Positions 14,362 through 22,381 of a stretch of 22,404 nucleotides of DNA are shown here, piece by piece. The notes under the pieces are model-generated. The model was given only the letters and a program-made list of their open reading frames with translations, had not been told where the DNA came from and did not search any database. This DNA comes from SFHK01 sp045538305 (GTDB taxonomy: Bacteria; Bacillota; Clostridia; Christensenellales; Aristaeellaceae). Within the stretch, counting starts at the first letter, position 1, and each line of letters begins with the position of its first letter. The position numbers and the translations under genes were made by a program. The stretch covers positions 1 to 22,404 of the forward strand of contig JAZSRC010000072.1 of the NCBI GenBank assembly GCA_045538305.1, in the 5' to 3' direction.

Positions 14362-16704
14362 ATGAACGCAAAAGAGATTCTGAATCTGCTCACGCTGAAG
14401 GAAAAAATAGCCCTGCTGTCAGGCAAGGATTTCTGGCACACCAAGAATGTGAAAAAGGCGGGCTTATCTGAGATTATGATGTGCGACGGGCCGCACGGCT
14501 TGCGGTGTCAAAAAGGCAAGGCGGATATGCTGGGCATCAACAACTCGGTTCCCGCCACTTGCTTTCCGACGGCATCTGTAACTGCGTGCAGCTGGGATGA
14601 AGTGCTGCTTTATGAGGTTGGCGGAGCAATTGCCGATGAAGCGGCCGCAAACGGTGTTTCTGTTGTGCTTGGCCCGGGCGCCAATATCAAGCGTGATCCG
14701 CTTTGCGGCAGGAACTTTGAATACTTTTCGGAGGATCCATACCTGTCCGGTAAGCTGGCTTCCGCATGGATACGCGGCGCGCAAAACCGGGGAATAGGGA
14801 CGAGCCTTAAACATTTTGCGCTGAACAATCAGGAATACAAACGGTTTAATGGATCCAGTGATGTGGATGAGAGAACGATGCGCGAACTGTATCTCAGATC
14901 GTTCGAGATTGCCGTAAAGGAAGCAAAACCCCGCACCGTAATGTGTTCCTATAATAAAATCAACGGCGAGCATGCCTCCGACCATCGTTGGCTGCTTACG
15001 GATGTACTTCGGAAGGAATGGGGCTTTCAGGGTCTTGTCGTTACGGACTGGGGCGGGATGCATGATAAAATCAAGGCCATTCGCGCCGGCTGCGATCTGA
15101 ACATGCCGGGCGGAAGCGATTATATGGAGAGGGATGTGCTTAATGCCGTCAAGGCAGGCATGCTTGACGAAATAGAAGTGGATGCATGCGCCCTTCGCGT
15201 GATTGAATTACTTCTCGAAAACCAAAATCCTCACGATACGGTTTCCGTTTCTGACAAAAATCATGAGCTTTCCAAGCGCGTTGCCGTTGAAAGCGCGGTG
15301 CTTCTCAAAAACGAAAGCGGAATACTGCCGCTTTCAGAAGGCGCAGATATTGCCGTTATTGGCAGTATGGCCGATCAACCGCGCTATCAGGGCGCAGGCT
15401 CCAGCCATATCAACCCTACAAGGCTGGACTGCGCGAGGAATGTGCTGAAAGGGAAATATGCGCCCGGCTATCGGGCTGACGGCGCAACGGACGATGTGCT
15501 GATTGGCGAGGCCGTGAATGCGGCAAGGGAATCCGAGATTGCCGTCGTATTTGCCGGTCTTCCGGATTCCTATGAAAGCGAAGGCTTTGATCGGGAGAAT
15601 ATGAGAATGCCCGAAGGCCATCTGCGCCTGATTGAAGAAGTAGCGGAGGCAAATCCCAACACCGTAGTGGTGCTTATGTGCGGAAGCGCTGTGGAATGCC
15701 CGTGGGCGGATCGTGTGAAGGCGATTCTGTATATGGGCTTATCCGGACAGGGCGGCGGAAAAGCAGTGTACGACCTGCTGTACGGAAAAGCCACGCCCTG
15801 CGGAAAACTTGCGGAATCCTGGCCGTATGTATATGAGGATGCGCCGACAAGCGCGTATTATCGGGGAACGAAGAATCCAAGGTACTATGAAGGGTTGTAT
15901 GTCGGTTATCGGTATTATGATACGGCCGAGGTGAATGTGCGCTGGCCGTTCGGATACGGACTTAGCTATACGACGTTTGCGTATTCCGATTTACAGCTTA
16001 TCGGAAACGAGGCGGTGTTTACCATTCAGAACACCGGCAGCGCAGGCGGTTCTGAAATTGCGCAGGTATACATAGCGCCAAAGACAAACGGCATATATCG
16101 TCCTAAAAAGGAACTGAAGGGCTTTAAAAAAGTGTATCTGGCTCCGGGAGAAAGCAAAACCGTCCGGATAGGGATGGATGAACATGCGTTTTGTGTATGG
16201 AATGACGGCTGGAATACGGAAGAGGGCGAATACGAAGTACAGATTTGCGCTTCGGTTTCCGATGTAAGGCTTTCAAAAACCGTGATTCAAAAGGGCCGCG
16301 CCGTTACGGTGCCTCACTGGCAGAAGGAATCCTGGTACGACAATCCGAAGGGGTTGCCCAAGGAAGACGACTGGCTGCGCATGTACGGGAAAAAGCCAAC
16401 GGAGGAATTGATCCGAAAGGGCTCGTTCACCATGGACCATACCATTTTGGAAATGAAACCCCATTCGCTCGCCATGCGCCTGATGTATAAGCTGATAGAA
16501 TATGTAATCGCGATGCCGTATGGCGGGAAAAAGGATTACAGCAAGCCAGAGTTTCGGATGATGATTGCATCCAGCACCGATTCTCCGCTCAGGAATATTC
16601 AAATCTGCGCCGGATTGAAGCGCGGGCTTGCAAAAGGGCTTCTGAGCTTTGCAAACGGACGCATCTGGCAAGGGATTCTTCTGATGATCGGCATCAAAAA
16701 ATAG
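14362..16704 (+). CDS. GH3 beta-glucosidase
   Basis: This 780-residue cytoplasmic enzyme (no signal peptide) should release glucose or related sugars from the non-reducing end of beta-glucosides. The N-terminal TIM-barrel domain contains MCDGPHGLRCQ, GPGANIKRDPLCGRNFEYFSEDP and KHFALNNQE. The nucleophile is D229 in VVTDWGG. The alpha/beta sandwich domain follows (GAGSSHINP, and GLPDSYESEGFDRENM with the likely acid/base Glu). A fibronectin-III-like domain begins near WPFGYGLSYTTF. About 100 further residues form a basic, helix-like tail seen in other Firmicute GH3 enzymes. The start is ATG 14362, seven bases after CGGAGG; the upstream in-frame start at 14344 lies ahead of that ribosome site. 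It is the last gene of the operon. Confidence 0.93.
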   Translation: MNAKEILNLLTLKEKIALLSGKDFWHTKNVKKAGLSEIMMCDGPHGLRCQKGKADMLGINNSVPATCFPTASVTACSWDEVLLYEVGGAIADEAAANGVSVVLGPGANIKRDPLCGRNFEYFSEDPYLSGKLASAWIRGAQNRGIGTSLKHFALNNQEYKRFNGSSDVDERTMRELYLRSFEIAVKEAKPRTVMCSYNKINGEHASDHRWLLTDVLRKEWGFQGLVVTDWGGMHDKIKAIRAGCDLNMPGGSDYMERDVLNAVKAGMLDEIEVDACALRVIELLLENQNPHDTVSVSDKNHELSKRVAVESAVLLKNESGILPLSEGADIAVIGSMADQPRYQGAGSSHINPTRLDCARNVLKGKYAPGYRADGATDDVLIGEAVNAARESEIAVVFAGLPDSYESEGFDRENMRMPEGHLRLIEEVAEANPNTVVVLMCGSAVECPWADRVKAILYMGLSGQGGGKAVYDLLYGKATPCGKLAESWPYVYEDAPTSAYYRGTKNPRYYEGLYVGYRYYDTAEVNVRWPFGYGLSYTTFAYSDLQLIGNEAVFTIQNTGSAGGSEIAQVYIAPKTNGIYRPKKELKGFKKVYLAPGESKTVRIGMDEHAFCVWNDGWNTEEGEYEVQICASVSDVRLSKTVIQKGRAVTVPHWQKESWYDNPKGLPKEDDWLRMYGKKPTEELIRKGSFTMDHTILEMKPHSLAMRLMYKLIEYVIAMPYGGKKDYSKPEFRMMIASSTDSPLRNIQICAGLKRGLAKGLLSFANGRIWQGILLMIGIKK

Positions 16705-16745
16705 GCAAAGGATTGATTTTTGTTTTCTTAAATCAATCCTTTGCC
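16698..16745 (-). terminator. Rho-independent terminator of the EamA gene, overlapping the GH3 stop
   Basis: A perfect 16-base inverted repeat (16704-16719 with 16730-16745) surrounds a ten-base loop. On the minus strand the stem is followed by TATTTTTT, so it terminates the EamA transcript. It also lies at the GH3 stop codon, so it may stabilise or end that mRNA, although no T run follows on the plus strand. Confidence 0.85.
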
Positions 16746-16763
16746 GCAGCAGATGAAATCAGA

Positions 16764-17666
16764 TTATTGCCGGCCCTGCCTTTTATGATTTTCGCTTTCA
16801 ATACGCGAATAGTATAATACGCTGAGAACGATCATAAGTCCCCCGGCAATCTGCAGAATACCCGGATACTCCGAAAACAGTATCGCTGCAAATATGGCTG
16901 CAACGATGGGCTCTGTGAGCTTTGATGCAGATACAAACGAAGGGGAAAAGTATTTCAGGCACCAGCTGAATATACTGTGTCCGAGAATGGTTGAAAACAG
17001 CGCCAACAGGAAGCCGACGATTATTGCGTCTTTTCCGAATAAAAGCAGATTCTGCTTTTGCATAAGCGAAATCAGAATCAAAACGCCTGCACAGGATACA
17101 TACACGACATAGGTATATGCGGTTGTAGAAACCGTTTTGCGAATGGAGCGGCCGATCAGGGTATACAGTGCAACGCAGACAGCCGATAAAAGCGCCAGCA
17201 AATCACCTTTTGCATGAACGCCGCCGGTCATGGAGTCGGAAAAGGCAATAATGATGCTTCCCGTAAAGGCGACAGCTATGGAAATTATCGCCTTTTTGCC
17301 TAAACGCCCTTTCATAAACAAACAGTAGCCCATGGATACCCAAAGCACCTCGGTACATACGATAGCAGTTGAGCTGGCCACGCTTGTCAGCTTCAGCGAT
17401 TCAAACCACAGCCAGAAATGAAAGGCCAGAAAAACGCCGCTGAGTATGCACATCCCCTTTGCCTTACGGTTAAGACTCATAAGTTCGCCTCGAATGGAGC
17501 GCTTTCCGAGCACAACCGGCGACATGAGCAGGACGGTCCATATCAGCCGGAATGCGGCGGTAACGGAAGATGGGGCGGACGAATATCGGACAAAAATCGA
17601 TGACAGGGAAATCCCGACTACGCCGATAACGATCATTATCATTGGATGTTTATGTAAAAACCTCAT
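16764..17666 (-). CDS. EamA-family (drug/metabolite superfamily) transporter
   Basis: This 300-residue protein has about ten hydrophobic segments arranged as two EamA repeats, the usual form of the family. These transporters export or import small metabolites such as amino acids; the substrate cannot be told from sequence. Family-like stretches include FVRYSSAPSSVTAAFR in the first repeat and FSTILGHSIFSWCLKYFSPSFVS in the second. The chosen start (MRFLHKHP) has GGAAAGG nine bases upstream; an in-frame TTG at 17684 would place the ribosome site inside the coding region. It is transcribed from its own promoter, divergent from the IclR gene, which suggests that IclR may regulate it. Confidence 0.88.
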   Translation of the reverse strand: MRFLHKHPMIMIVIGVVGISLSSIFVRYSSAPSSVTAAFRLIWTVLLMSPVVLGKRSIRGELMSLNRKAKGMCILSGVFLAFHFWLWFESLKLTSVASSTAIVCTEVLWVSMGYCLFMKGRLGKKAIISIAVAFTGSIIIAFSDSMTGGVHAKGDLLALLSAVCVALYTLIGRSIRKTVSTTAYTYVVYVSCAGVLILISLMQKQNLLLFGKDAIIVGFLLALFSTILGHSIFSWCLKYFSPSFVSASKLTEPIVAAIFAAILFSEYPGILQIAGGLMIVLSVLYYSRIESENHKRQGRQ

Positions 17667-17711
17667 AGTATTATGCCTTTCCAAGTCTATGCCTGATTAC
17701 GGATCAGATGT

Positions 17712-17740
17712 ATTATAGTGGAAATAATGGGATATTGCAA
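17712..17740 (-). promoter_or_regulatory. Sigma-A promoter of the EamA gene
   Basis: On the minus strand TTGCAA (17740-17735) and TATAAT (17717-17712) are 17 bases apart. Confidence 0.8.
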
Positions 17741-17741
17741 G

Positions 17742-17769
17742 AATGTATGTGTCAAAATGTATGATACAA
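17742..17769. promoter_or_regulatory. Tandem 14-base repeat, candidate IclR operator
   Basis: Two adjacent 14-base units, AATGTATGTGTCAA and AATGTATGATACAA, differ at two positions. The second contains the perfect palindrome TGTATGATACA (17758-17768). The array begins two bases upstream of the EamA -35 box and about 55 bases upstream of the IclR -35 box, a fitting place for the regulator to act on both promoters. Confidence 0.4.
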
Positions 17770-17824
17770 TGATATGCATATTTTTTTTATGGTGCATAAA
17801 TATAGATTGATGTTTTCAGAAGCC

Positions 17825-17854
17825 TTGACAGAACAAAAAGAAAAATGCTATTAT
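17825..17854 (+). promoter_or_regulatory. Promoter of the IclR gene
   Basis: TTGACA (17825-17830) and TATTAT (17849-17854) are 18 bases apart, about 30 bases before the ATG at 17885. Confidence 0.7.
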
Positions 17855-17884
17855 TGTACATATGGTTTTAAAGAGGTGTAACAA

Positions 17885-18664
17885 ATGTCCCAATTGGAAG
17901 ATACGGGTGCCCATGTGCAGCATCATCTCCCGGTTCCTGCGATCGCCCGCGCTTTTGATATACTGGATTTGCTTGTAAACAGCTCCGAGCCATGTTCTCT
18001 GCAGACGATACATACAAAGCTCGCGCTTCCCAAAACCAGCGTACATTCCATGCTGTCTACACTGCAGGCCTGCGGAGCTGTGGTGAAAATGCCAAACGGC
18101 GCTTATCGTCCGGGGATCAGGCTTTATACTCTGGGCATGAGCGTGCGATCACAGCTTGAGAATACAAAATACCTCTTGCCATGCCTGGAAAGGCTCAGGG
18201 ATAAGCTGGGCTTTACGGTTTTCTTTTCAATCTATGACGATGGCGATCAGGTGGTCTGGGAAAAAGTGGAAGGTCGCGAGTCGGTATATTTTAAGGCCTA
18301 CTCGGGACAGCGCAAGCGCTTGAATACCTCTTCCGCCGGTAAAGCGATCGCAGCGTATCTGCCGCAGGACGCATTGGATTATGCGCTTTCCAAGGGAATG
18401 GACAGTCTTACCGAGAATTCCATTACCAGCCGTGAGGAGTTTATCGAACATCTGCATGAAACCCGCGAAAAAGGCTACGCTATTGACGACGAGGAGGGCG
18501 AGAGGGGCATATTCTGTATCGGCGTTCCTGTGTTCGATCCACAGAACCATGTGTTTGGAGCGGTAAGCGTATCTACGCTGAAATCAAGAATTTATACCGA
18601 TAAGATGGATTATTATATAGCTGCGCTTAAGAACACCGCCCGGGAATTATCTCGTATCCTGTAA
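17885..18664 (+). CDS. IclR-family transcriptional regulator
   Basis: IclR proteins are dimeric DNA-binding regulators, often of carbon-source genes. The 259-residue length is typical. Residues ~17-80 form the winged helix-turn-helix: AIARAFDILDLL, then the recognition helix region LPKTSVHSMLSTLQACG, and GAYRPGIRLYTLG. Residues ~90-259 form the effector domain, with KAYSGQRKRLNTSSAGKAIAAYLP and EEGERGIFCIGVPVFDPQN matching conserved parts. AGAGG lies eight bases before the ATG. A strong terminator follows, so it is transcribed alone. It is divergent from the EamA transporter and directly upstream of the ABC operon; either or both may be its targets. The effector is unknown. Confidence 0.93.
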   Translation: MSQLEDTGAHVQHHLPVPAIARAFDILDLLVNSSEPCSLQTIHTKLALPKTSVHSMLSTLQACGAVVKMPNGAYRPGIRLYTLGMSVRSQLENTKYLLPCLERLRDKLGFTVFFSIYDDGDQVVWEKVEGRESVYFKAYSGQRKRLNTSSAGKAIAAYLPQDALDYALSKGMDSLTENSITSREEFIEHLHETREKGYAIDDEEGERGIFCIGVPVFDPQNHVFGAVSVSTLKSRIYTDKMDYYIAALKNTARELSRIL

Positions 18665-18691
18665 CGCTTTTAAAAACGAAATAGTTGATGC

Positions 18692-18719
18692 AAAAAATGC
18701 CGTTTATCGGCATTTTTTT
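18692..18719 (+). terminator. Rho-independent terminator of the IclR gene
   Basis: AAAAAATGCCG (18692-18702) and CGGCATTTTTT form a stem around TTTAT, ending in a run of seven T. The -35 box of the next operon begins only four bases later. Confidence 0.92.
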
Positions 18720-18722
18720 GTA

Positions 18723-18751
18723 TTGACAAAAAAACGCGAATCATATATAAT
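18723..18751 (+). promoter_or_regulatory. Sigma-A promoter of the ABC sugar operon
   Basis: Perfect TTGACA (18723-18728) and TATAAT (18746-18751) boxes at the optimal 17-base spacing make this one of the strongest promoters in the window, in keeping with high expression of the binding protein. Confidence 0.92.
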
Positions 18752-18775
18752 CCAAATTAAGAACAAATAATGTAA

Positions 18776-18823
18776 AAAGTTCCGAATACAGAACACTTTT
18801 AACAATGTGTAAGCACTTTAACA
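18776..18823 (+). promoter_or_regulatory. Repeats in the ABC operon leader (possible regulator site)
   Basis: Downstream of the promoter, GTTC (18779-18782) and GAAC (18791-18794) form a small inverted repeat inside AAAAGTTC...GAACACTTTT. The near-identical direct repeats CACTTTTAACA (18794-18804) and CACTTTAACA (18814-18823) are 20 bases apart, two helical turns. They lie in the ~105-base leader and could be a repressor or antitermination site; no protein is assigned. Confidence 0.3.
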
Positions 18824-18864
18824 CCGGGGTTACAGACTGACTGTGAAGATGGGGAGATGAATGT

Positions 18865-19827
18865 ATGACGGTGAACGTGAAAAAGGAACGAAGGCGATTG
18901 AGCAGAGTAAACGTAGTAGACCAGGCCATTTTACAGTTTATGGCTCTTTGTGGCGTGGTCTACATGATCGTGTTCTATTATTCGCCTATGTATGGTATTG
19001 TGCTCGCTTTCAAGGATTATAAGTTCTTCTTAGGCATTGGCGGCAGTGAATGGGTAGGCTTTGAAAACTTTATTGAGCTGTTCACCGACGTCAGCATGGG
19101 AATGGTTTTAAGAAACACGATAATGATGAGCTTGCTCAAGATACTGATTTGCTTCCCGATTCCCATTCTTTTTGCCGTACTGCTCAGCGAATTTCAGCTT
19201 CCGCGTTTTAAGCGCATTGTACAGACTGCTTCGTACTTCCCGCATTTCATTTCATGGGTTATCGTTTCTTTGATGATCACTTACCTCTTTACCGATGAAC
19301 GAAGCCTTATGAATACGCTTCTGATGTCGTTGGGTCTTCGTAAGGAAAGCTACAATATGCTGAACTTCGAAGAAAACTTTTATTGGATCTGCGTTGTCTC
19401 CGAAACGTGGAAGGAAATGGGATGGTCGTCCATCATCTTCCTTGCGGCGATTTCTGGTATCGACCGCGAAATCTATGAGGCGGCAACAGTGGACGGAGCC
19501 AGCAGACTTCAGAAGATTCGCTTTATAACGCTTCCGAATCTTACCGGCGCCATTGTGATCATGTTTATGTTCAGCTTCTCCGGATTGCTCTCCGGCGGCG
19601 GCGGAGCCTTTGATCAATCGTACTTCCTTGGCAATTCTTTGAATTACGATAGATCCATTATCCTAAGTACATACACGCTTGAAGTCGGTATATCGCTCGG
19701 ACGCTTTTCCTATGCTACTGCAGTTGGTCTTGTAAACTCCATTGTTTCCATGCTGCTGCTGCTCACCTGCAACGAAGCCAGTAAGAAATTCCTTGGTCGA
19801 AGCTTGTATATAGAAGGTGATTATTGA
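18865..19827 (+). CDS. Sugar ABC transporter permease, LplB type
   Basis: This 320-residue inner-membrane subunit of a CUT1-type carbohydrate importer resembles the LplB group. About six hydrophobic helices follow a basic N-terminus (KKERRRLSR). The first is LQFMALCGVVYMIVFYYSP, followed by MYGIVLAFKDYKF, typical of LplB. The EAA loop that docks to the ATPase is visible as EIYEAATVDGASRLQKIRFI. GGGGAG lies eight bases before the ATG at 18865. Its stop overlaps the start of the next permease. No ATP-binding subunit is encoded in the window; such systems commonly share an MsmX-like ATPase encoded elsewhere. Substrates of this group are oligosaccharides or plant/host polysaccharide fragments; the precise one is unknown. 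Confidence 0.93.
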   Translation: MTVNVKKERRRLSRVNVVDQAILQFMALCGVVYMIVFYYSPMYGIVLAFKDYKFFLGIGGSEWVGFENFIELFTDVSMGMVLRNTIMMSLLKILICFPIPILFAVLLSEFQLPRFKRIVQTASYFPHFISWVIVSLMITYLFTDERSLMNTLLMSLGLRKESYNMLNFEENFYWICVVSETWKEMGWSSIIFLAAISGIDREIYEAATVDGASRLQKIRFITLPNLTGAIVIMFMFSFSGLLSGGGGAFDQSYFLGNSLNYDRSIILSTYTLEVGISLGRFSYATAVGLVNSIVSMLLLLTCNEASKKFLGRSLYIEGDY

Positions 19828-20747
19828 TGGCAAAGAAAGCAAAATCCGTTTCCCTGTTCAGCCGTGTAAGCAAGGCAGACAGAGCGTTTGATATTGTGAA
19901 CTTTATCATTATGCTCTTTGTTTCCATTGTATGTATTTATCCGTTTTATTACTGCGTTGTTATCTCCTTTAACGAGGGCTATGATGCGCTGAAGGGCGGC
20001 ATCTACCTTTGGCCCAGAATGTTCACCTTTGAAAACTACAAAATCATTTTCCAGGACGGCGCTATTATTACTGCTTTTGTTGTAACGCTTTTAAGAACGG
20101 TGATCGGAACTGCGCTTTCGCTGGTACTAACGTCGTTTATGGCGTTCTCCATGATCAGAAAGCAGCTGATGTTCAGAAAGTTCTATATTACAATGGGAAT
20201 TGTAACCATGTATTTTTCCGGCGGTCTCATACCCTTGTACTTACTCATTAAGAATATGGGTATGGTAGACAGTTTCTGGGTTTACATCATTCCCAACCTC
20301 TTCTCCTTCTATAACACCATCATCATGATGGCGTTCTTCAGAGAAATTCCTGTTTCCATGATTGAAGCGTCCAAGCTTGACGGCGCAAACGAATGGCAGG
20401 TTTTCTGGAAGGTTGTAATGCCGGTATCTACCGCCGTTATCGCAACGATCTGCATGTACAATGCAGTATATCATTGGAACGCCTGGTTCGACGGCTATAT
20501 TTACATCAGCGATCCGAAAAAGAAGACGCTTGCCCTTCTGCTTGTTGAAATGATCAATGAAGGAAAGGCTATGGAGGCGCTGCGTACTTCCGGAAACTCG
20601 CTTGTTCTTTCCGGTATGTCAGGCCCCACAGAGAACTCTGTACGCTTGGCTACGATGGTCGTAGCAGTATTGCCAATTATGTGCGTTTATCCGTTCTGCC
20701 AGAAATACTTCATTCAGGGTATTATGCTGGGCGCAGTAAAGGGCTAA
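19827..20747 (+). CDS. Sugar ABC transporter permease, LplC/YtcP type
   Basis: The second permease (306 residues) pairs with the previous one to form the membrane channel of the importer. It has about six helices, with the N-terminal FDIVNFIIMLFVSIVCIYPFYY typical of the LplC group, and the EAA loop EASKLDGANEWQVFWKVVMP. The start is ATG 19827, which shares one base with the upstream stop codon (TGATG), showing translational coupling; GAAGGTG lies seven bases upstream. An in-frame TTG one codon earlier is less likely. The ending YPFCQKYFIQGIMLGAVKG is characteristic of the group. Confidence 0.93.
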   Translation: MAKKAKSVSLFSRVSKADRAFDIVNFIIMLFVSIVCIYPFYYCVVISFNEGYDALKGGIYLWPRMFTFENYKIIFQDGAIITAFVVTLLRTVIGTALSLVLTSFMAFSMIRKQLMFRKFYITMGIVTMYFSGGLIPLYLLIKNMGMVDSFWVYIIPNLFSFYNTIIMMAFFREIPVSMIEASKLDGANEWQVFWKVVMPVSTAVIATICMYNAVYHWNAWFDGYIYISDPKKKTLALLLVEMINEGKAMEALRTSGNSLVLSGMSGPTENSVRLATMVVAVLPIMCVYPFCQKYFIQGIMLGAVKG

Positions 20748-20757
20748 ATGTGTATCC

Positions 20758-20774
20758 ATCCGCAGGATGCGGAT
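20758..20774 (+). other. Intercistronic hairpin before the binding-protein gene
   Basis: ATCCGCA and TGCGGAT form a perfect seven-base stem around GGA, 28 bases before the binding-protein ATG. No T run follows, so it is not a terminator. A hairpin here could protect or process the mRNA so that more binding protein than permease is made. Confidence 0.5.
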
Positions 20775-20801
20775 AAAATAATTGAAAGGGGACCTAGCAC
20801 C

Positions 20802-22367
20802 ATGAAGAAACGCATTACCATTCTGTTGCTTGCTCTCGTACTGATTGCAAGTGCGTTCCCGGCCATGTCTGTGGCAGAAGATGTACCGACGTTGAAAATG
20901 TTCATCAACGCCAGCACCGCTCCCATTGACAACTGGGGAAAAGACCCGGTTTCCATTAAGATTATGGAAAAAGCCGGCGTTAATGTAGTTCTCGACAAGC
21001 CCTCCTCTGATGACAACCAGAGACTCAACCTCATGCTTGCTTCCGGCTCCGAAGTACCGGACATGATCGTGTACGGCAAGACCAATTCTGCTTTTGCCGA
21101 CATGGTAGAGGCCGGCATGCTCTACACTCTTGATGAACTCATCGAGAAGTACGAGCCCGAGTTCAAGGATGATCCCTACTACAAGTCTGACTGGGAGCGC
21201 ATCCAGTACTCTGACGGCAATGTATACTACATTCCTGCCTGGGCAAGCCCGAAGCAGTTCGAAGACACCGGCGCTTACATCTTTGGCCGTAACGGATACT
21301 ATCTGCGCGGCGACATCTATGAAGCAATCGGTTCTCCCGATCTTGAGACCCTCGATGATCTTAAGTATGTTCTCGAGGAAGTAAAGGCTGCTTATCCGGA
21401 TCTCAAGGGCCTGCAGCTTTGGAACGCTGTCAACGCTCCCATGGATTCCACCAGCGGCGTCATCATGTTCTACTATTCCATGGGCGGCCAGTATAACTAT
21501 TACTGGAAAGAAGACGGCGAGACCCTCTCCCCGTACTTCACCAGCGATCTGTATAAGGACACTCTTGTTTATCTGAACGAGCTGAATCAGATTGGCGCAA
21601 TCAACCCCAACGACTTCTCCCGCGATTACACCCAGCTTGAAATCGACGGCAACAACGGCACGTTCTTCATGGGCGTTGGCGCACTGTATGAGTGCCTCGA
21701 TGGAAACGGCGCTGTTGGTCAGAATGTACCCGGCGCATACTATACACCTGCAAACTTCCTGACCGGCAACGGCGAAGAAGTTCTCGTTCCTGCAGCTCTG
21801 CGCCTTGGCGGCGACGGTATCTGCATCACCAAGAACTGCTCTGATCCCGAAGCTGCATTCCGCTTTGTTCGCTTCCTGATGGGCGAAGAGGGCAACACCC
21901 TCGCACTCGTAGGCGAAAAGGGCGTACACTGGGATTGGGTAGAAGAAGGCAAGGCTTTGCTCGGCCTCGGCGAGTGGAAAGATCTGTGCGCCAGCGACTG
22001 GACCGCATGGACCGAGACCCTTGGTACCTATAAGTACACCTGGGCTGTAAACGACTACTATGATTGCTGCTTCGCATGGGGCCTCGCATCCTCCAGCCAG
22101 GAGCGCCTCGATGTATACACCATGGAGAGTATGACCCGCGACAGCACTCCTTATGAGGATCTTCTGCCCCTCGGCGGAACCGATGAAGAAGTTATCTGGG
22201 TTAAGATCCAGGCTCAGTGGGAGCGCTACATTCCCAAGCTTATCCTCGCTGCCGATATGGACGAGTTTGATGCAATCTGGGATGAATACATCCAGACCCT
22301 GGAAGAGCTCGGCATTGAAGAGATCGAAGCCTATGTAACGAATCGTTACCACGAGAAGAACGGCTAA
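20802..22367 (+). CDS. ABC sugar-binding protein, LplA type
   Basis: This 521-residue extracellular binding protein would capture the oligosaccharide and deliver it to the two permeases upstream. A signal peptide (MKKRITILLLALVLIASAF, cut near SVAED) lacks any cysteine, so it has no lipobox, unlike most such proteins in Gram-positive bacteria. Family-like features are the N-terminal APIDNWGKDPVSIKIMEKAGV, LNLMLASGSEVPDMI, and the late AFRFVRFLMGEEG. It ends in RNRYHEKNG-like residues (TNRYHEKNG) common to this group. Codons are strongly biased to C-ending forms (GAC, ATC, TAC, CTC), unlike other genes here, which suggests very high expression. ATG 20802 follows AAAGGGG; the in-frame upstream start at 20748 would place a non-signal extension ahead of the signal peptide and is rejected. 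Confidence 0.93.
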   Translation: MKKRITILLLALVLIASAFPAMSVAEDVPTLKMFINASTAPIDNWGKDPVSIKIMEKAGVNVVLDKPSSDDNQRLNLMLASGSEVPDMIVYGKTNSAFADMVEAGMLYTLDELIEKYEPEFKDDPYYKSDWERIQYSDGNVYYIPAWASPKQFEDTGAYIFGRNGYYLRGDIYEAIGSPDLETLDDLKYVLEEVKAAYPDLKGLQLWNAVNAPMDSTSGVIMFYYSMGGQYNYYWKEDGETLSPYFTSDLYKDTLVYLNELNQIGAINPNDFSRDYTQLEIDGNNGTFFMGVGALYECLDGNGAVGQNVPGAYYTPANFLTGNGEEVLVPAALRLGGDGICITKNCSDPEAAFRFVRFLMGEEGNTLALVGEKGVHWDWVEEGKALLGLGEWKDLCASDWTAWTETLGTYKYTWAVNDYYDCCFAWGLASSSQERLDVYTMESMTRDSTPYEDLLPLGGTDEEVIWVKIQAQWERYIPKLILAADMDEFDAIWDEYIQTLEELGIEEIEAYVTNRYHEKNG

Positions 22368-22381
22368 TAAGAAATTTCTTC

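Noticed and set aside
18808..18823. CcpA cre-like site in the ABC leader (TGTAAGCACTTTAACA)
   Set aside because: The left half fits the cre consensus, but the central CG and the right-half spacing do not.
20619..22352. A 577-codon minus-strand open frame
   Set aside because: It is the antisense shadow of the highly codon-biased binding-protein gene and has no signals of its own.
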